DNA from: Ulva prolifera
Lineage: Eukaryota; Chlorophyta; Ulvophyceae; Ulvales; Ulvaceae
Reading direction: 5' to 3'
Assembly (NCBI GenBank): GCA_023078555.1
Contig: CM041196.1
Span: 9,442,985-9,506,984 of the forward strand
Length of the DNA: 64,000 bases
Positions 33,187 to 46,100 of the stretch are shown here, piece by piece (position 1 is the first letter of the stretch; the number at the start of each line of letters is the position of its first letter). The notes under the pieces were generated by a model that saw only the letters and a list, made by a program, of their open reading frames with translations, was not told where the DNA came from and made no database searches. The translations under genes and the position numbers were made by a program.

Positions 33187-33508
33187 ATGAAAATTCAGCG
33201 CGTAGACGCCCTTCCGCTGCAGCTCCGCTTCACTGAATCCGGCGTAGCAGTTCTGGGAGGATCGTTCTGGACGTCCCTGGCTCCTGCTCGCAGAGAAGCG
33301 CGCTTAAAGCCGACTTTCGTGATCAGCTTGTAGATGATGAAGCCATCATTCAACTTCCGCTGTCGTGGGAATCGCAGGCGTGGGTTGCCTGTGTCGGGGG
33401 ACGTAGCCATGCAGTGACTGGTTTGGTGACCAGGGCCCGCAGCGTCCAAACAAACATACCGACGACACAGGAGAAAGGCACCTTAATTCAAACAGGAGAA
33501 AGACACAT
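33187..33508 (+). pseudogene. POZ-like gene, degraded copy
   Basis: It aligns base by base with 38,949-39,270 (LQLRFTESGVAVLGG, then after a break the region equivalent to PLSW...AWVACVGGRSHAVTGLVTRA). A 4-nt deletion after GTTCTGGGAGG shifts the frame, and an in-frame stop follows. It ends against a relic of a beta-helix gene. Confidence 0.65.
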
Positions 33509-33695
33509 TAATCACGCAGCTGCACGGCCTCGATTGTCGCACGCACCTGGGCTCCCTCATGCACGCACCGGGGCCCCCGGCTAGCCAATTGGCTTTGCAA
33601 AGCGGCACTCAACAATGTCCGCGCGTGCAGCTTTGTGTGCATGTACTGCCCAACTGTACCGGTTGAGATGCGAAGGGCGGCCTGATTTGTCACAG
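33509..33695 (-). pseudogene. Beta-helix gene relic
   Basis: The minus strand gives RGPRCVHEGAQVRATIEAVQLRD, matching the C-terminal part of the beta-helix proteins; then bases 33,598-33,690 match a more N-terminal coil region (around the RAVQV...C-FEGH block). Two distant parts are fused, so this is a deletion remnant of another family member. Confidence 0.65.
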
Positions 33696-34213
33696 GTGGC
33701 GTGGCTAAGGTTATATCGGAGTCAGATCGAGTCATCAGCAGGAATGATGTCCCCTTCAACAACAGTATAATGTAGCTCACAGCTGTCACAAAGGACATCA
33801 AATGGGCAACATGCAACAATATCCAGCGATGCACGTGATGCTCTGCGGGGGTTCATCATGCTATGGCTGCTTGGCTGCTGTGCGACCGGCATGGCTGTTG
33901 TTTGCAAACAAGTGCTGCATGTATGCATCTGCAATGTGCATCGACAGCAACACATGTGCAATTGTCCGCCATATGCAGAGCGCATACACGTCTGGCCACA
34001 GGATCATTGCCTACTCCTCAGCCATGGACAATAATCGTAATTGCACGCAACACCGCAAGCATGCCCTTCGGCTATGCAAGGGTGCACCGACCTCAGTGAC
34101 TTCAAACTCTCCACTGGCAGCATAAACAGAAATGCTATTTGACCGGTAATTCTATTATTTGACCAGAAATTCTATTTGACAAGGAACGGAGCGCAACACA
34201 CAGGAAGGGGCGA
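33696..34213. other. No supported gene
   Basis: Interval between the relic and copy C. No repeat or reading frame is supported. Confidence 0.3.
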
Positions 34214-37200
34214 TCAGGCCACAGTCACACAACCCCCGCCGGGGTCACCCTGCCGCAGCTCCTCATATCGGTCACGCTCGCTCGGTCCTCGGCACAGGAA
34301 CCGCCGGATCGCCAAGCCGCCGGGCGCAACCGCCACCTTGCACTCGCTGAAAGAGTTCGTCTCCTCCACCGCTGCCCTCTCCACATGAAACGCCAATGAG
34401 CACCTGGCCACGTCCACCCGCCGAGCCGTCAGCACACCGTGCTTCGTCACAGCCACCCCTTTGTCGCTGCAGTCGCGCAACTGCACCGCCTCGAGCGTCA
34501 TGTGCGTCTGGGCCCCCCTCATGCACGCACCGGGCCACCCGCCCCCGCGTCGCGCCGCGCATGCGCAGCGCATCCCAGGCGACCTGAATCGCCTGCAGCC
34601 CGCACCGCCCGCAGACGGCGCACGGGTCCACAGAATCGCACTGTGCGTCCCCAACATGGATGCCCATGCGGCACTATGAGATCTCGGTCTCTCGCACCCT
34701 CACGCCCGCTCCATTGATCACGTCCACTCCAATGTCCTCTGAGGACAGAGTGCAGCGCAGCAGCGACGCCGTGTTCCGCACACCGGCCACCAGGACCCCT
34801 CTCAGCGTGCTTGACAGGTCACAGGACACAAGCTTCAGGTCCCCGCTGCCAGCGGAACAAGCAGCGGCTGCAAACAGCCCTCCATGAGCTTTGACGCGCT
34901 TTAAATTTGCATTGAGCGCGCCACCACCCTGCCTCACAAGCAGCGCAATTGATTCAGCGGTGCACTCGCAGTCCTGCGCTGCGAGCTTCCCAACGCCGGT
35001 CACGACGAGGCCATGGTTCGTGGCGTGAATTTCGCAGTCGATGACTGACATACTCGCGGCGCCGCTCACGACGAAGGCCTCCTTTACTCCCGCCCCCACC
35101 GTGCACTTCCGCACTGCACACGTAGCCACTGGCCCGTCTGCAATGATGGCACTCTCTGAGTCAGAGAAGCGGCACCCCTCCACCGACACATCTGCGACTG
35201 TCGTCACACAGCTCCCGTGCCCCTCTGCAGCAGCCGCCTCAAACGAACACTCTTCGATTTTCGCAGACACGCCTCCGGCTACGGCGATGTCCTGCGCGTG
35301 GTCGCGAAAGGAGCAGCCGCGCACGAGCACTGCCGGCACCTCGCGCAGAGCGATGCCCCCTTCCAGTCCTACGAACCCCCGGTCAAGATGAAGCGCAGCC
35401 AGAGCCGCACGGTTTGCAGCCCGCACGTCCGCATGCCCCTTGAAGCGGCAGTCAATGATGTCGGCGCGGACCGCCACCTGCACCTGCACCGCCCGGCTGT
35501 ACCCCTTCAGCACCACTCCATGCATGCGAAGCACGGTGGAGGGTTCCAACTCGTGCGGCACCGGCGAGGGTCGCGACGCCAAACATGCAGTTCTCCACAG
35601 ACCCACCCTCAATGTCAATCTCCCCGCCAGTACAGGCGTACGCAGCAGGAGGACATGCAAAGATCTCCGCAGGGTCTGCAGCCGACCATCTGGGCTGTTG
35701 TTGGGCCGGTCCGGTCATCGCCGCGCTCATGTTGGCCACGCGCGAGTCCTTCACCCGCACCCGGCCGCTGTTCACATACACCCCGATGTACCCCTCCAGG
35801 ATTCTGCAGCGCAGGAAGCGTCCGCGCGCGCCGACGCCTATCAGCACAGCCTCATGCGGCTGGTTGCACCCCGGCCGCGGCAGCATGCCACCGCGGAGGC
35901 ACACCCTTACCCTTTCCGCTGCAACGACGGCCTCGTCGATCGCGACACACGCGCTCCCCGCGGCTGCCGCCTGCCCACCCTCAACCCGCAGAGCCGCGCC
36001 CGGGTCGCACACGTGGTGACACATGTCGACAGCACGGGCGTCGCAGGTTGACGCCCCCCGCGTGACTGCCGCAGTCGCGCACCAGCACACAGCACACAGC
36101 GGCGGCTGCGCAGCCGGCACAGCATCAGCGCGGCGGCACCGCCCTCACTGACCCTGAGCGCCACCCCGTCTGGACTGCGCATGTCGCAGCACGTCATCTG
36201 CAGCCGAGCTGCACCCGACACCCCTCCTGCGGACCGCAGTCCAGCCTCACAGCTGCCTGTGTCTGCAGGCCCCTGGGCACGGAAGAGGGCGTCCGTCATC
36301 GCCCCCCGGGCGCCGTCCACCAGCGTGCATGCCTCAGCGCAGCGGACGCTGCTATCGCACACTTCCAGTGACGCTGTAGCACCAGCGGCGACGGCGGTCC
36401 TAGGAAAGTCGGCAATGTGGCACCGGCGAAGGCGTCCCGTGCCGCCATGCATGCGCAGCCACGTCCCTTCGTTTTATGGTGCAGGGGCTGCTGGTGTCCT
36501 GGCTGCCGGTGCCAGTAAGGGTGCAGTCCTCCACGGAAATGTGGCTACCGGGGTCATTGGCAATCACGGCAGTGGCGGTGATGTCGTGTAGGACAGAGGA
36601 CTGCAGCGCAACAGAAGCTCCAGCCTCAGAGATGACGCAGAAGCGGCAGGTGTGGAAGGAGCAGGCGGTGAGGGTGGCGTGGTGGCGGGGCCGTGGGCAA
36701 TGAGCGCGGCAGGGCAGCCGCGCCAGGCGCAGTCGGACAGGGCGACGGAGGCGCCGTGCACGATGTAGAGGGTGCAGGCGTTGAAGGTGCACGCCTAGAA
36801 GCTTCCGTGGAAGTCCGAGCCGGCGCATATAATGGTGCCGCCTGTATTGAGAAGAGAGTCCACGCCATAGAATCGACAGCGTAGCTGATCGACAGATCAT
36901 GCATTGGTGGAGTAGCTGCTTTCATTGTGGAGGCAGAAGCTCAATCAGTGAATCAGGCTACGAGGGGGGTCAGGGGTGACCAGATCAAGCAACAGCGAAC
37001 GTGTATGACCACTAGGTTGTCATAAACGCGGAGCTTCAGTCATGCAGTGCTCAGCGGCTGCTGTCCTGCCCTGAAGTAGGCACAGACTGTGTACAGCTGC
37101 AACGCACCATCGTCTGTGCATCACCTGCATCAATGGGTGAGCACAGCGAGGTCTCTGCGAATCTGTGTTCGCAGACAGTCAGGACTGTCCACCGTGCCTG

Positions 37201-38501
37201 GGAGACGAAGACCGAGAGTAACATCAAGTGCGATGTTCGGGCATATGCAGGGATCGGATCAGTTCATTGTGATCCTGATTGTTTTGGGAATGTGGGAACG
37301 GTCTGTCCCCGGCAACATATGTTGCGGGCGGCTCTGACAGGATCAAACGCTCTCACGACTTGCCACATGGTGGCGACACAAGTACAGCTTTGGCCTGACA
37401 TTGTGAGGACGGGAGTGAGGGACGGGTCTCACTGCAATCCATGCATGATGCAGGTCCAGGGCTAGGACCACGAGCACTGCAATGTACACCTGGGTCACTG
37501 GCGTCTGTACTCCTCCAGGAGTTGTTTTTTCTGCTCCATTGCAGCCGTGCAGTTAACATGCCATGCTTGTATCACTTTGGCATCAGACCAGGGAGGACAT
37601 ACCAATGAATGTGGTGTCCCTGAAGTGAGCTCCTTTTCCAGATAGCAGAAGAACGCCACTTGGTGCGATCGTGATGGTTCCCCCCAATACAAAGCCACCG
37701 AAAGTGGAGCATCTCTAAACAATGAAGCTGTTCTCCAGGGGCAATCGCCCCGTTAGCATGCTCCTCGTGGCACACTTCGAGCGGTAGGATCACATGGAAA
37801 ACTGCCAGACGTGATCTCCCATACGAGGTCCTCAAGCGAGGCCACATGGCCCTGCATTCAGACACACAACATCTGTGGTAAGATGAGAGTCTATGTGATT
37901 CTGTGACAAGATATGCAAAGGCGTCGTTGCACAGGCACGACTAAGTGTCCTGTGACACTCTCCAAGACCCCAACACCCGCCTGACAGATCCTTGAGGCAA
38001 GACCAGCCACACGATTTCGAACACAGCTTTGGTATTGACCTGCGATTTCTTTATCCGTAGAGTGATGTAGATCTCGGCTACTCAACCAGGACATGCATAG
38101 CGACAAGCAGTCGCGACAGCTGGCCAGGCTCATCATATGTTACATATACCAGCTTTGAGTGACCGATATAACAGAATACGCACCAAGGCACTCGTACGAG
38201 CTGTCAGCACTACCGACTGGGAGTATTCTGCGAAACTCCATGTCAATTCCGATGTTGGCACAAGGTCAACAACGCGCGCCCCGGCCCGGCCACATCCACA
38301 CTTGATACAGACGGATGGCAAAGTGAGAGCACCAGAAGGATGAGATATGCGCGCGCTGTGGCCGCAGGCATGAGTGCGGACAGCATACTCACCGAGAGCG
38401 ATCCAGCTTTCTTTAGACATCTGCTTGCGCAGCCTAAGGCCTGAACACACGGAGGGGCAGCCGGCGCGAGGCCTGCACGATATACAAGAATCAATTGTCA
38501 T
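34214..38501 (-). pseudogene. Parallel beta-helix protein, copy C (nonsense and frameshifts)
   Basis: The same three-exon layout as copy B is visible: exon 1 about 38,501-38,190 (TWxA-like ESWIALGEYAV, THACGHSARISH, CIKCGCG), exon 2 about 37,855-37,606 and exon 3 from 36,841 leftward to about 34,214. Exon 3 has an in-frame TAG at 36,797-36,795, where relatives have CAG (SFQ to SF-stop). It also runs through at least four frames (breaks near 36,420, 36,080, 35,580 and 34,670). Exon 2 is shifted too. Some single-base shifts may be sequencing errors, but the nonsense codon is a substitution and so more likely real. Long frames remain, so decay is recent. Confidence 0.6.
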
Positions 38502-38948
38502 GTAGCATTAGCGCAGGCGCTAACAAATTCACAGATCCCACTAGGTGCAAGCACAGAATCCCTCTAGACACCTATACAACTGGTCGAGGAGGTTGGCGAC
38601 ACTACAGAATTGCAGGCACGGTTGAGACCCAGAATGTGGCGGAGGTCAATGTGAAGAGTTGCACAGCTCGATTTTTTTTCAATACGAGGGTTGTCCGAGT
38701 TTTCGTGCAATAGCACAAGGCCGTAGCTATATAGAGCTCCTCTGGTTGCGCACGTTTAGGAGCGCTGGTTCAGGCCTCGTTCGCCACTCGCAGGAGCTCT
38801 CTGGCAGCGGACACAGTTTTGTTTTTGCAGCGATTGCTTTTAGACAGGGATCTACTTGCGCGTCGGCTGTCCTGGCCACTGATGCCTTGTTCTGTTTCCA
38901 ATTTTGGTCCTTGCTGCCAATCTGGAATCTGCAAGAGCTTTATGTAGA
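38502..38948. promoter_or_regulatory. Bidirectional promoter region, unit C
   Basis: About 450 bp between divergent starts; it aligns in part with 32,760-33,186 (for example the AATCCCTCTAGACACCTATA block at about 38,557 and 32,821), so the promoter region was duplicated with the gene pair. Confidence 0.5.
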
Positions 38949-39296
38949 ATGAAAAGGCACCGCGTATACGCCCTTTCGCTGCAACTCCGCTTCACTGAAT
39001 CCGCCGTAGCAGTTCTGGGAGGGCCGATCGTTCTGGACATCCCTGGCTCCTGCTCGCGCAGAAGCGCGCTGATAGCTGACTTTCGTAATCAGCTTGTAGA
39101 TGATCAAGCCATCGTTCCGCTTCCGCTGTCGTGGGAGGAATTGCAGGCGTGGGTTGCCTGCGTCGAGGGACGTAGCCATGCAGTGTCTGGTTTGGTGACC
39201 AGGGCCTGCAGCGTCCAAACAAACACACCGAAGGAACAGGAGAAACACACAGACGACGCCGCATATCATGATACCACGCACGTGCGCGCCTTGAAG
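38949..39296 (+). CDS. POZ/Skp1-like protein, exon 1
   Basis: Exon 38949-39296 is 116 codons and ends ALK|GTGAGT, a strong donor in phase 0. The first ~75 residues (SLQLRFTESAVAVLGG, RRSALIADFRNQL, IVPLPLSWEELQAWV) follow the layout of the Skp1 POZ half: beta strands, a helix, a variable acidic loop, VPLP, and a helix with Trp. The similarity is weak and by eye; BTB or an unrelated fold is possible. A Skp1 C-terminal F-box-binding half would have to lie in later exons, which I did not find. It is head-to-head with beta-helix copy C. Confidence 0.45.
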
Positions 39297-40213
39297 GTGA
39301 GTTGTAGCAAAACCATTCGATGTCTCAGTGGTTTGACTTTACTGTTCCGCTTTGTCCGTGAAGTAGGCGGGCCTATTGTATGAGTGTTGCGCCTAAATTG
39401 TTTAGACAGGGCTGCCTCGTCGCTGTGCTGGCCATCAATGAGATCACAGCGACGTGCAAAGCACACGTGTGGTGTGCTAGCATGGCACTGCTAGTGGCAG
39501 TACTACTATAGTATGCATGCTAATTGGTGGTGATGTCACTGAGGCGTCGCCGATGATTCTGATGGACCACTCATAATTCGACCCATACCGAGGTTGCTTT
39601 CGGCAGTGCATCAGCTTGATCACCCCAAGCAATTGTATTCGGTTATCACTAGACGGTTCGCTTGAGTCTTTGACCACCACTGATCGAACTGCAGCACTGT
39701 TACAATGCGTGAGGGAAATCACGATCATTCGGCTGCGGGCAAGGTCAGTTCTGTTGGGTGTCGAGTTTCGACATCTGGGAGGCAGGCCATAAGCAGTCGC
39801 AGGTAGAGCAGAGGATCATTCATCACTGCGTTCACACATGTGTATGAACAGCAGCACTGCCCTAGAGTTGCTTGCGTAAGCGCGTGCAGGCTGCGACTTC
39901 CTCCGAGACGATGCCACCGCCGGGCAAGTGGTGGATACCTTTGCAGAATTGCTGGCAGACTTCACAGTCGGAACCCCTCACCAGAGCAGAAACGTCGGAC
40001 GGCAGAGGTGCGGCCTGGAACAGCACACGTCTAGCACACCCGATTGACAGCTGCGCTAGAGATGATCAGGTGATTCATGCGCTGGTCTGCTGTCCACATC
40101 TCGCCTTCATGGAACTGGAACCCACGCCACAGAACCATGTCAAATCTGGCTGGTGAAATAAAATCGATCATCATGTGCATTGACAGACATGTGGACCTTG
40201 GTTTGTCAGTAGC
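39297..40213. other. Intron or intergenic sequence downstream of the POZ-like exon
   Basis: Begins with the donor GTGAGT. No second exon could be confirmed by comparison with other copies. No repeat noted. Confidence 0.3.
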
Positions 40214-42147
40214 ATGACCTTCTACATCAGCTGCAGCTGGCCAAGCCATAGGAGCCTGGCCGTGCAGATTGTCCAGGCGGTGTCCCACTCCTCGTTGCTG
40301 GCCATCCTGGCCGCCGTGTGCAAGAGACACAGCCGGGGCCGCTGCGCCGCACCTCCGGCTGGCGACAGCTCCTACGCCCACCCATGCCCAAGCTACCCTC
40401 CCAGCACCGCCGTCGGCCCCTACGTCGTGCGGCTGCTGCAGCTCCTGCCTCGCATCTTCCACCCGGCCGTCGTGACTGCGTGCTGCCTGGACCCCACAGA
40501 CAGGCAGTCGTGTGACCTCGCTCTGCGTGACGGCCGGGATTCTGGATTCCTCCATGTCTTACAGGCGTATGGAGACCGAAGAGCTGACGCAGCTCCTCGC
40601 GGCGGCAGCGCCGCTTGCGGGGGGCTGCCTGGAGCTAGCGCACGCCCCTCGTGCTCGCACGTCTGTGGACGATTCAGGTGCAATCCGCTGGCACGTGTGG
40701 ATCGAGGACCCAGAGCTCGCGCCCGGGGCACCCTTGAGAGTGAAGACCCGTGGTCATGTGTGCGGGGAACCGGCAGAGGCGGCGTGCGGCACGGAGTGGC
40801 GGCTGGCGGCGGGGGCCGTGACGCGCCTCCAGGTGAGCGTCCCCGCATGCCGCACCCGGCTGCAGGAGCCGCTCCAGTGGTGCACCGCGCTGGCGCAGCT
40901 CCGCACGCTGCGTTCTCTTAAGGTCGTCATGGCGCATGGGCCGCCGGGGTTGGGCGCCGGCGGCTTCACGTCCGCGCTGCGGAGCCTCCCGGACCTCACA
41001 CACCTCTGCATCGACAGCGCGTACTCCCGCGACCCGGCTCTATGTCCGACTAGGAATTTCAAACGTAGTACCTACGCGTGGCTGTACGTAGACATATGGC
41101 AGCTGCTCGAAGGGGTTGCGGCGGTGCCGCCGCTCCAGTCGTTGGATCTGGACCGCGGATTCAATGTGACCCCCACTGCGGACCGGGCACATCGCGAGTC
41201 CGCAGAACGCGCCCTGTCGCAGCTGTCACGTCTGTCACGCCTGACGCGTCTTCGCTACGCTGGGAGGGCCGACGTGTCAGCGCTCGCGCATGTCTGGGGT
41301 GGGGTCATCAGGCAGCTGCCAGCTCTGCAGAACCTCTGTGTCGTCCTGGTGAAGGACGGCAATGGGCGCGAGATACCCGAAGGTGACACAATGCAGAGCG
41401 GGCTGCTGCAACAGCCTGTTTGGTGGCGCAGGGTTGACGTCGCTGCTACACCTCCAGATGAGTACGGAGGCCGGCCGGGGCCTTGTAAAGAGATCTGTTG
41501 ACGCTCCAGTCGCGGAGTGCCATGCATGTATGCGCAAGCACAACCTGGCCCTGCTTGCCCGGCTGACGGGCCTGTACCTCGGCGCTGGCCTCTTTGGGTG
41601 CGAGCCTGAGGGCGGGCTCCGTGGCGGCCCTGCTCGCCGACATGCCGGCGCTGCAGTCGCTGCGCTTGAATTCGGACTCGGTAGGAACCACGCTCCGGGC
41701 GCGGTCTGAGCGGAGCTCCCGCGACCTCCTGAGCCTGGTGGCGGTGCTGCCGGGTCTGGCAGGGCTGACGCGCTCGACGTCAGCCGCTGCGGCGAGAGCG
41801 GCGCGGCTGTGCTGGCCGTGCTGGCCGCTCTAGCGCAGCCTGGCAGCCTTGCGGTGTGTGAGGGGCTGCGGGACCTGGACATCGGGTACAGCGGAGTTGG
41901 GCCGCAGCACGCGGTGGAGCTCGCCGGGCTGCTGGGGCAGTTCCGCGGCCTCGAGCGGCTGGGCATCGAGTGTCTGGGGCTCTGTGAGCGGTATGGCCTG
42001 GAGGGGCTGGGGGTGGTGTTGCGGGCTGTGGCCGCTTTGCCGCGGCTACAGGTGCTCAATGCGGCGCGGAATTGCCCTGCGGAGGACAGGGCGGCGGCCT
42101 GGGACTTGACTGCGGGCCTTGCGCATGTGAGGGAGATTCGCCTGTGA
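40214..42147 (+). CDS. Leucine-rich-repeat protein (frameshifted), possible F-box-like N-terminus
   Basis: Repeats of the xLxxLxxLxL type run through the region: LRTLRSLKVVM, LPDLTHLCIDS, PPLQSLDLDRG, LSRLTRLRYAGR, LPALQNLCVVL, LARLTGLYLGAG, MPALQSLRLNS, CEGLRDLDIGYSG, FRGLERLGIECLG and LPRLQVLNAAR, ending at the stop after REIRL. The start (LAVQIVQAVSHSSLLAILAAVCKRH) resembles the second half of an F-box, where LAxVCKxW is typical, but this is weak. The frame changes near 40,550, 41,480, 41,590 and 41,800, so introns, decay or errors intervene. A partial inverted copy lies at 27.4-27.6 kb. It probably mediates protein binding. Confidence 0.6.
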
Positions 42148-43163
42148 GCAGAGCTCTGCGGCACAGTGAGGTGCGAGAGCAGCAGCATGCGCAGTGCATG
42201 TGGCCATGGCACACCTCGTGTTGGTAACAAAGAATGTTCGTAACTTGTAACGACGGCACGGCAGCAGTGCCTCGTTGCCTGGTTTGCTGCTGTAGAGCGG
42301 GTCTGTGTTGTTTGGGGCCTCGCTCGAGTGTGGTTCCTAACCTGTTGCAACAGGTGAGGCGGGATACGCCACATCGAGGTGTCCAGACTTGATCCATGCT
42401 CCAACGGCAGTGCTATGCTGCTAAATGCCGCTACAGCCACATCAGGTCAGCAACCGGATCAGACCAAGCACATGGTGTCATGGTTTGCCCTGCTAAAGAC
42501 ACTATCGCCACCACTGCCTGGCGAACGTACCTCTGGCATGCTGAGGACGGCCGGAACGTGTGGTTTGCATGAAGCCGAGTGTGCTGACACTGCCGAGATC
42601 ATGTGGCATCTGCAATAAGGGAAAAAATTGCTGGGCCACACACAGTGCCTGTCATGAGCAAGACTTCGTGAATGTGTCCTGTGATTGCAAGCTGTTGTGT
42701 TTTGGCTCAGGCACTTCATGGCATGCTCGCCTGTGTGTGGTCTTGTGTGCTGCGTGGCGCTGCTCCTCTGGCCTTGTCCAAGGGCAGCCCCGGGTTGGGC
42801 ACGGCAAGATCGGCCGGAGCCGGCCATGTCAACACACGTGACCAAGTTCCATGCATACACGAACGTGCAAGCACAGCCGCTGCTGTGAAACGCAATCATC
42901 GGAACCTCAGCATGCCGCTCAGAGCACACAGATGCTTCGTGCCATGTCATTCTTCACCAGATGAAGAGCGAATACACTCCTGGCCACACAAGCACTGTCT
43001 ACTCCTCTGCCGCACACAATGGCTGCAACACACGTCATGTACACCCGCCTGCTACTACACAAGGGGTTCACAAAATCCAGCCAGTCCACATCCTCCAGAA
43101 AGTTTGAAAAAGGAAACACAAGGAACAGGATATCAGGCACAGGTGCGAAAAATCAGGCCACAG
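42148..43163. other. Interval between LRR gene and beta-helix copy D
   Basis: No supported gene. The right part (42,900-43,120) matches the 3' flank of copy B and may be a duplicated 3' UTR. Confidence 0.35.
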
Positions 43164-46100
43164 TCACGCATCCCCCTCGGCAACCACCTCAACGCCCCGC
43201 ACCTTCTCATACTCCAACCGGTCGCCCTCATTCGGCCCGTGGCACAATATTCCGCACGTCCCCACAACCCCTGACGCCCCAGCCACCTTGCAATCGGTGA
43301 AGTCGCTCCTCTCAGCCGACACCGCCCTCTCCACATGAAACCCCAGTGGACACCCGGCCACGTCAACCAGGTGCGCCGACAGCAGTGCGTATTTCGACAC
43401 AAACGCCCCCATGTCGCCGCAGTCGCGCAGCTGCACCTCCTCGAGCGTCACGCGCGTCTGGGCCCCCTCGTGCACGCACCGGGCCCCCCGCCCCCGCGTG
43501 GCGCCGCCGCGCGCGAGCAGCGTGTCCCATGCATGCTGAAGCGCCGCCGGCCCGCCCCGTCCACAGAATCCGCACGGCCCCTCAAACTCACACGGGAACT
43601 CCCCGGCTTTCACGCCCATGTGGCACCGTGAGATCTGCGAGCCCCGCACCGTAGCGGCCGCTCCATTGTGAACAGCCACTCCGACCTGGTCTGCTGTAAC
43701 CGTGCAGCGCAGGAGCGATGCCTTGTTCCCCGCCCCCGCCACCTGGACCCCCCTCTGCGGGCCCGAAAGGTCACAGGAGACAAGCTTCAGGTCCCCGTTG
43801 CCAGCTGCGCACGCGGCGGCTCCGAGTCCCCCGCCGTGAGCTTTGACGCGCTTGGCCGTGAGCACCCCCTCCCCCCTCCCCCACGAGCAGCGCCGTCATG
43901 GCGGCCGTGCACTCGCAGTCCTGCGCCGCAAGCTTCCCACCGCCGGTCACGACGAGGCCCTGCGTTGTGGCGTGAACCTCGCAGTGGATGGCCGGACATG
44001 CTCGCGCCGCCGCTCACGGAGAATGCCTGCTGCACTCCCGCACCCACGGTGCACCTCCTGAGCATGCATGAAGCAGCCGGGCCGTCCGCAAAGACCGCGC
44101 ACATAGCGTCAGCGAAGCGGCACCCCTCGACCGCCGTGTCCCCGAACGTTTTCACGCAACTCTCGCGCCCCCCGGACGGAGCCCCCTCAAACGAGCACTC
44201 TTCAATCCTGACACTCACGTCGCAATGGACAAAGATTGTCCTGGCCGTGGCCACGGAAGGTGCAGCCCCGAACAACCGCCGCCTGCACCCCACGCAACGC
44301 GATGCCCCCTTCCACTCCCGCGACCATCAAGTCCGGATTGTGTGCTGTTAGAGATGCACGGCTCGTGGCCTGATGCCCGCATGGCCCTCGAACCGGCACT
44401 CAACGATGTCGGCTCTGGCCGCGTCGTGCACCTGCACCGCCCGGCTGTACCGCTTCAGGACCACTCCATGCATGCGCAGCTCGGCAAGCGGGCCCGTCAC
44501 GCCCCGCACCGGCGCCGCGATGACGCCAATCATGCAGTTCTCAATGAACCCACCCTCAACATCGAGCCGGCCCCCCGTGCAGACGTACGCTGCAGGAGGA
44601 TCGGCGACGAGCGGCCGCGCTGCTGGGGGACACTGTTGGGCCGGTGCGGGCATCATCGCGTTCATGTTGGCCACGCGCGACTCCTTTGCCCACACCTGGC
44701 CGCGGCTCACGAATATGCCCATGAAGCCCTCCGGGATGGTGCAGCGCAGGAAGCGGCCGCTCGCACCGTCCAAGATGTTGACGGCGGCATCGGGCCGGGT
44801 GCCCCCCAGCTTCGGCAGCAGGCCCCCCCGGAAGCATGCCCCGGCTGCTGCGACAGTCGCCTTTTCAATCGCAACGACTGCAGCCCCGGCAGCCGCCACC
44901 TGCCCACCCTGAACCCGCAAGGCCGCAAGCGGGGAGCTGACATAGCAACAGAATCATCACCGCGGGGCGTCACAGTGTGAGACCGCCGCGCGGCTGCCGC
45001 AGCCGTGCATTACCACACAGCGGGAGCAGCGCAGCCGACACAGCAGCAGCGCGGGCGGCGCTGCCCTCACCGACCCTGACGGCCACGCCGTCCAGGCTCT
45101 GTGCGTCGCAGCGCGTCATCTGCAGCCGCGCTGCGGCACGAGAATCAGGCTGACACCCCTCCGGTGGCTCGCACTCCAGCCTCACCGCGATCGCGCCCGG
45201 CGGGCCCTGGCCACAGAAATGCACCCCGGAAAGTGCCCCTCTCGCGCCGTCCTCCAGCGAGCACGCCTCGGCGCAACGAATGCTCGTCGCGCAAGCTCGA
45301 GTGACGCCGAGGCACCAGTGGCGACGGCGGTGTGTGGAAAGTCGGCGATGTGGCAAGCGGCGCAGGCGCGCCGAGCCACCATGCATGCGCAGCCAGCTGC
45401 TTTCCTCCGTGGCGAAGGGGGAGCCGGCGCTGCCGGTGAGGGTGCAGTCGTCGGCGGAGGACGCGGCTACCGGGGTCGTTCGCGATGACGGCGGTGGAGG
45501 TGATGCCATGCAGTTCAGAAGACCACAGCGCGGCAGAGGCGCCGGCCTCGGCGATGACGCAGAAGCGGCAGGCGTGAAACGAGCAGCCGGTGAGGGTGGC
45601 GGTGGTCAGAAGGCCGTGGGCGATCAGTGCGGCCCGGCAGCCGCGCCAGGCGCAGTTGGACAGGGCGGCGGCGGCGCCGTGCACGAGGTAGAGCGTGCAC
45701 GCGTTGAAGGTGCACCGCTGGAAGCTTCCGCGGAAGTCCGGGCCGGCACACATGATGGCGCCACCTGCACTGAGAAGTTATCAGAGCGGTAGAGCGGAGA
45801 GGATGTGTGGTCGATAAAGTGTGGCCTGGCAGAACACCGTGCCCTGAGGTGGAGGGGCCTGTGGAGCAAAGAAGATAGATGGTTTTCGGTGGGGGTGTTG
45901 ACTCATTCGGACATTGGCCGACCACAGCAATGCATTCAGGCGGCTCTTTGCAGGGCAGACCACTGACCCGACCTGACAGGTGGCTGCGGTGCAAGGTCAG
46001 ATGTGAGACTGGACGTGAGCTGGGGATGTGGGAGCTCCTAGGCCTTATCCCATGCCATGAATGATGCACCACCTGACCAGGAGCGCTCCACTGTGTGGTC

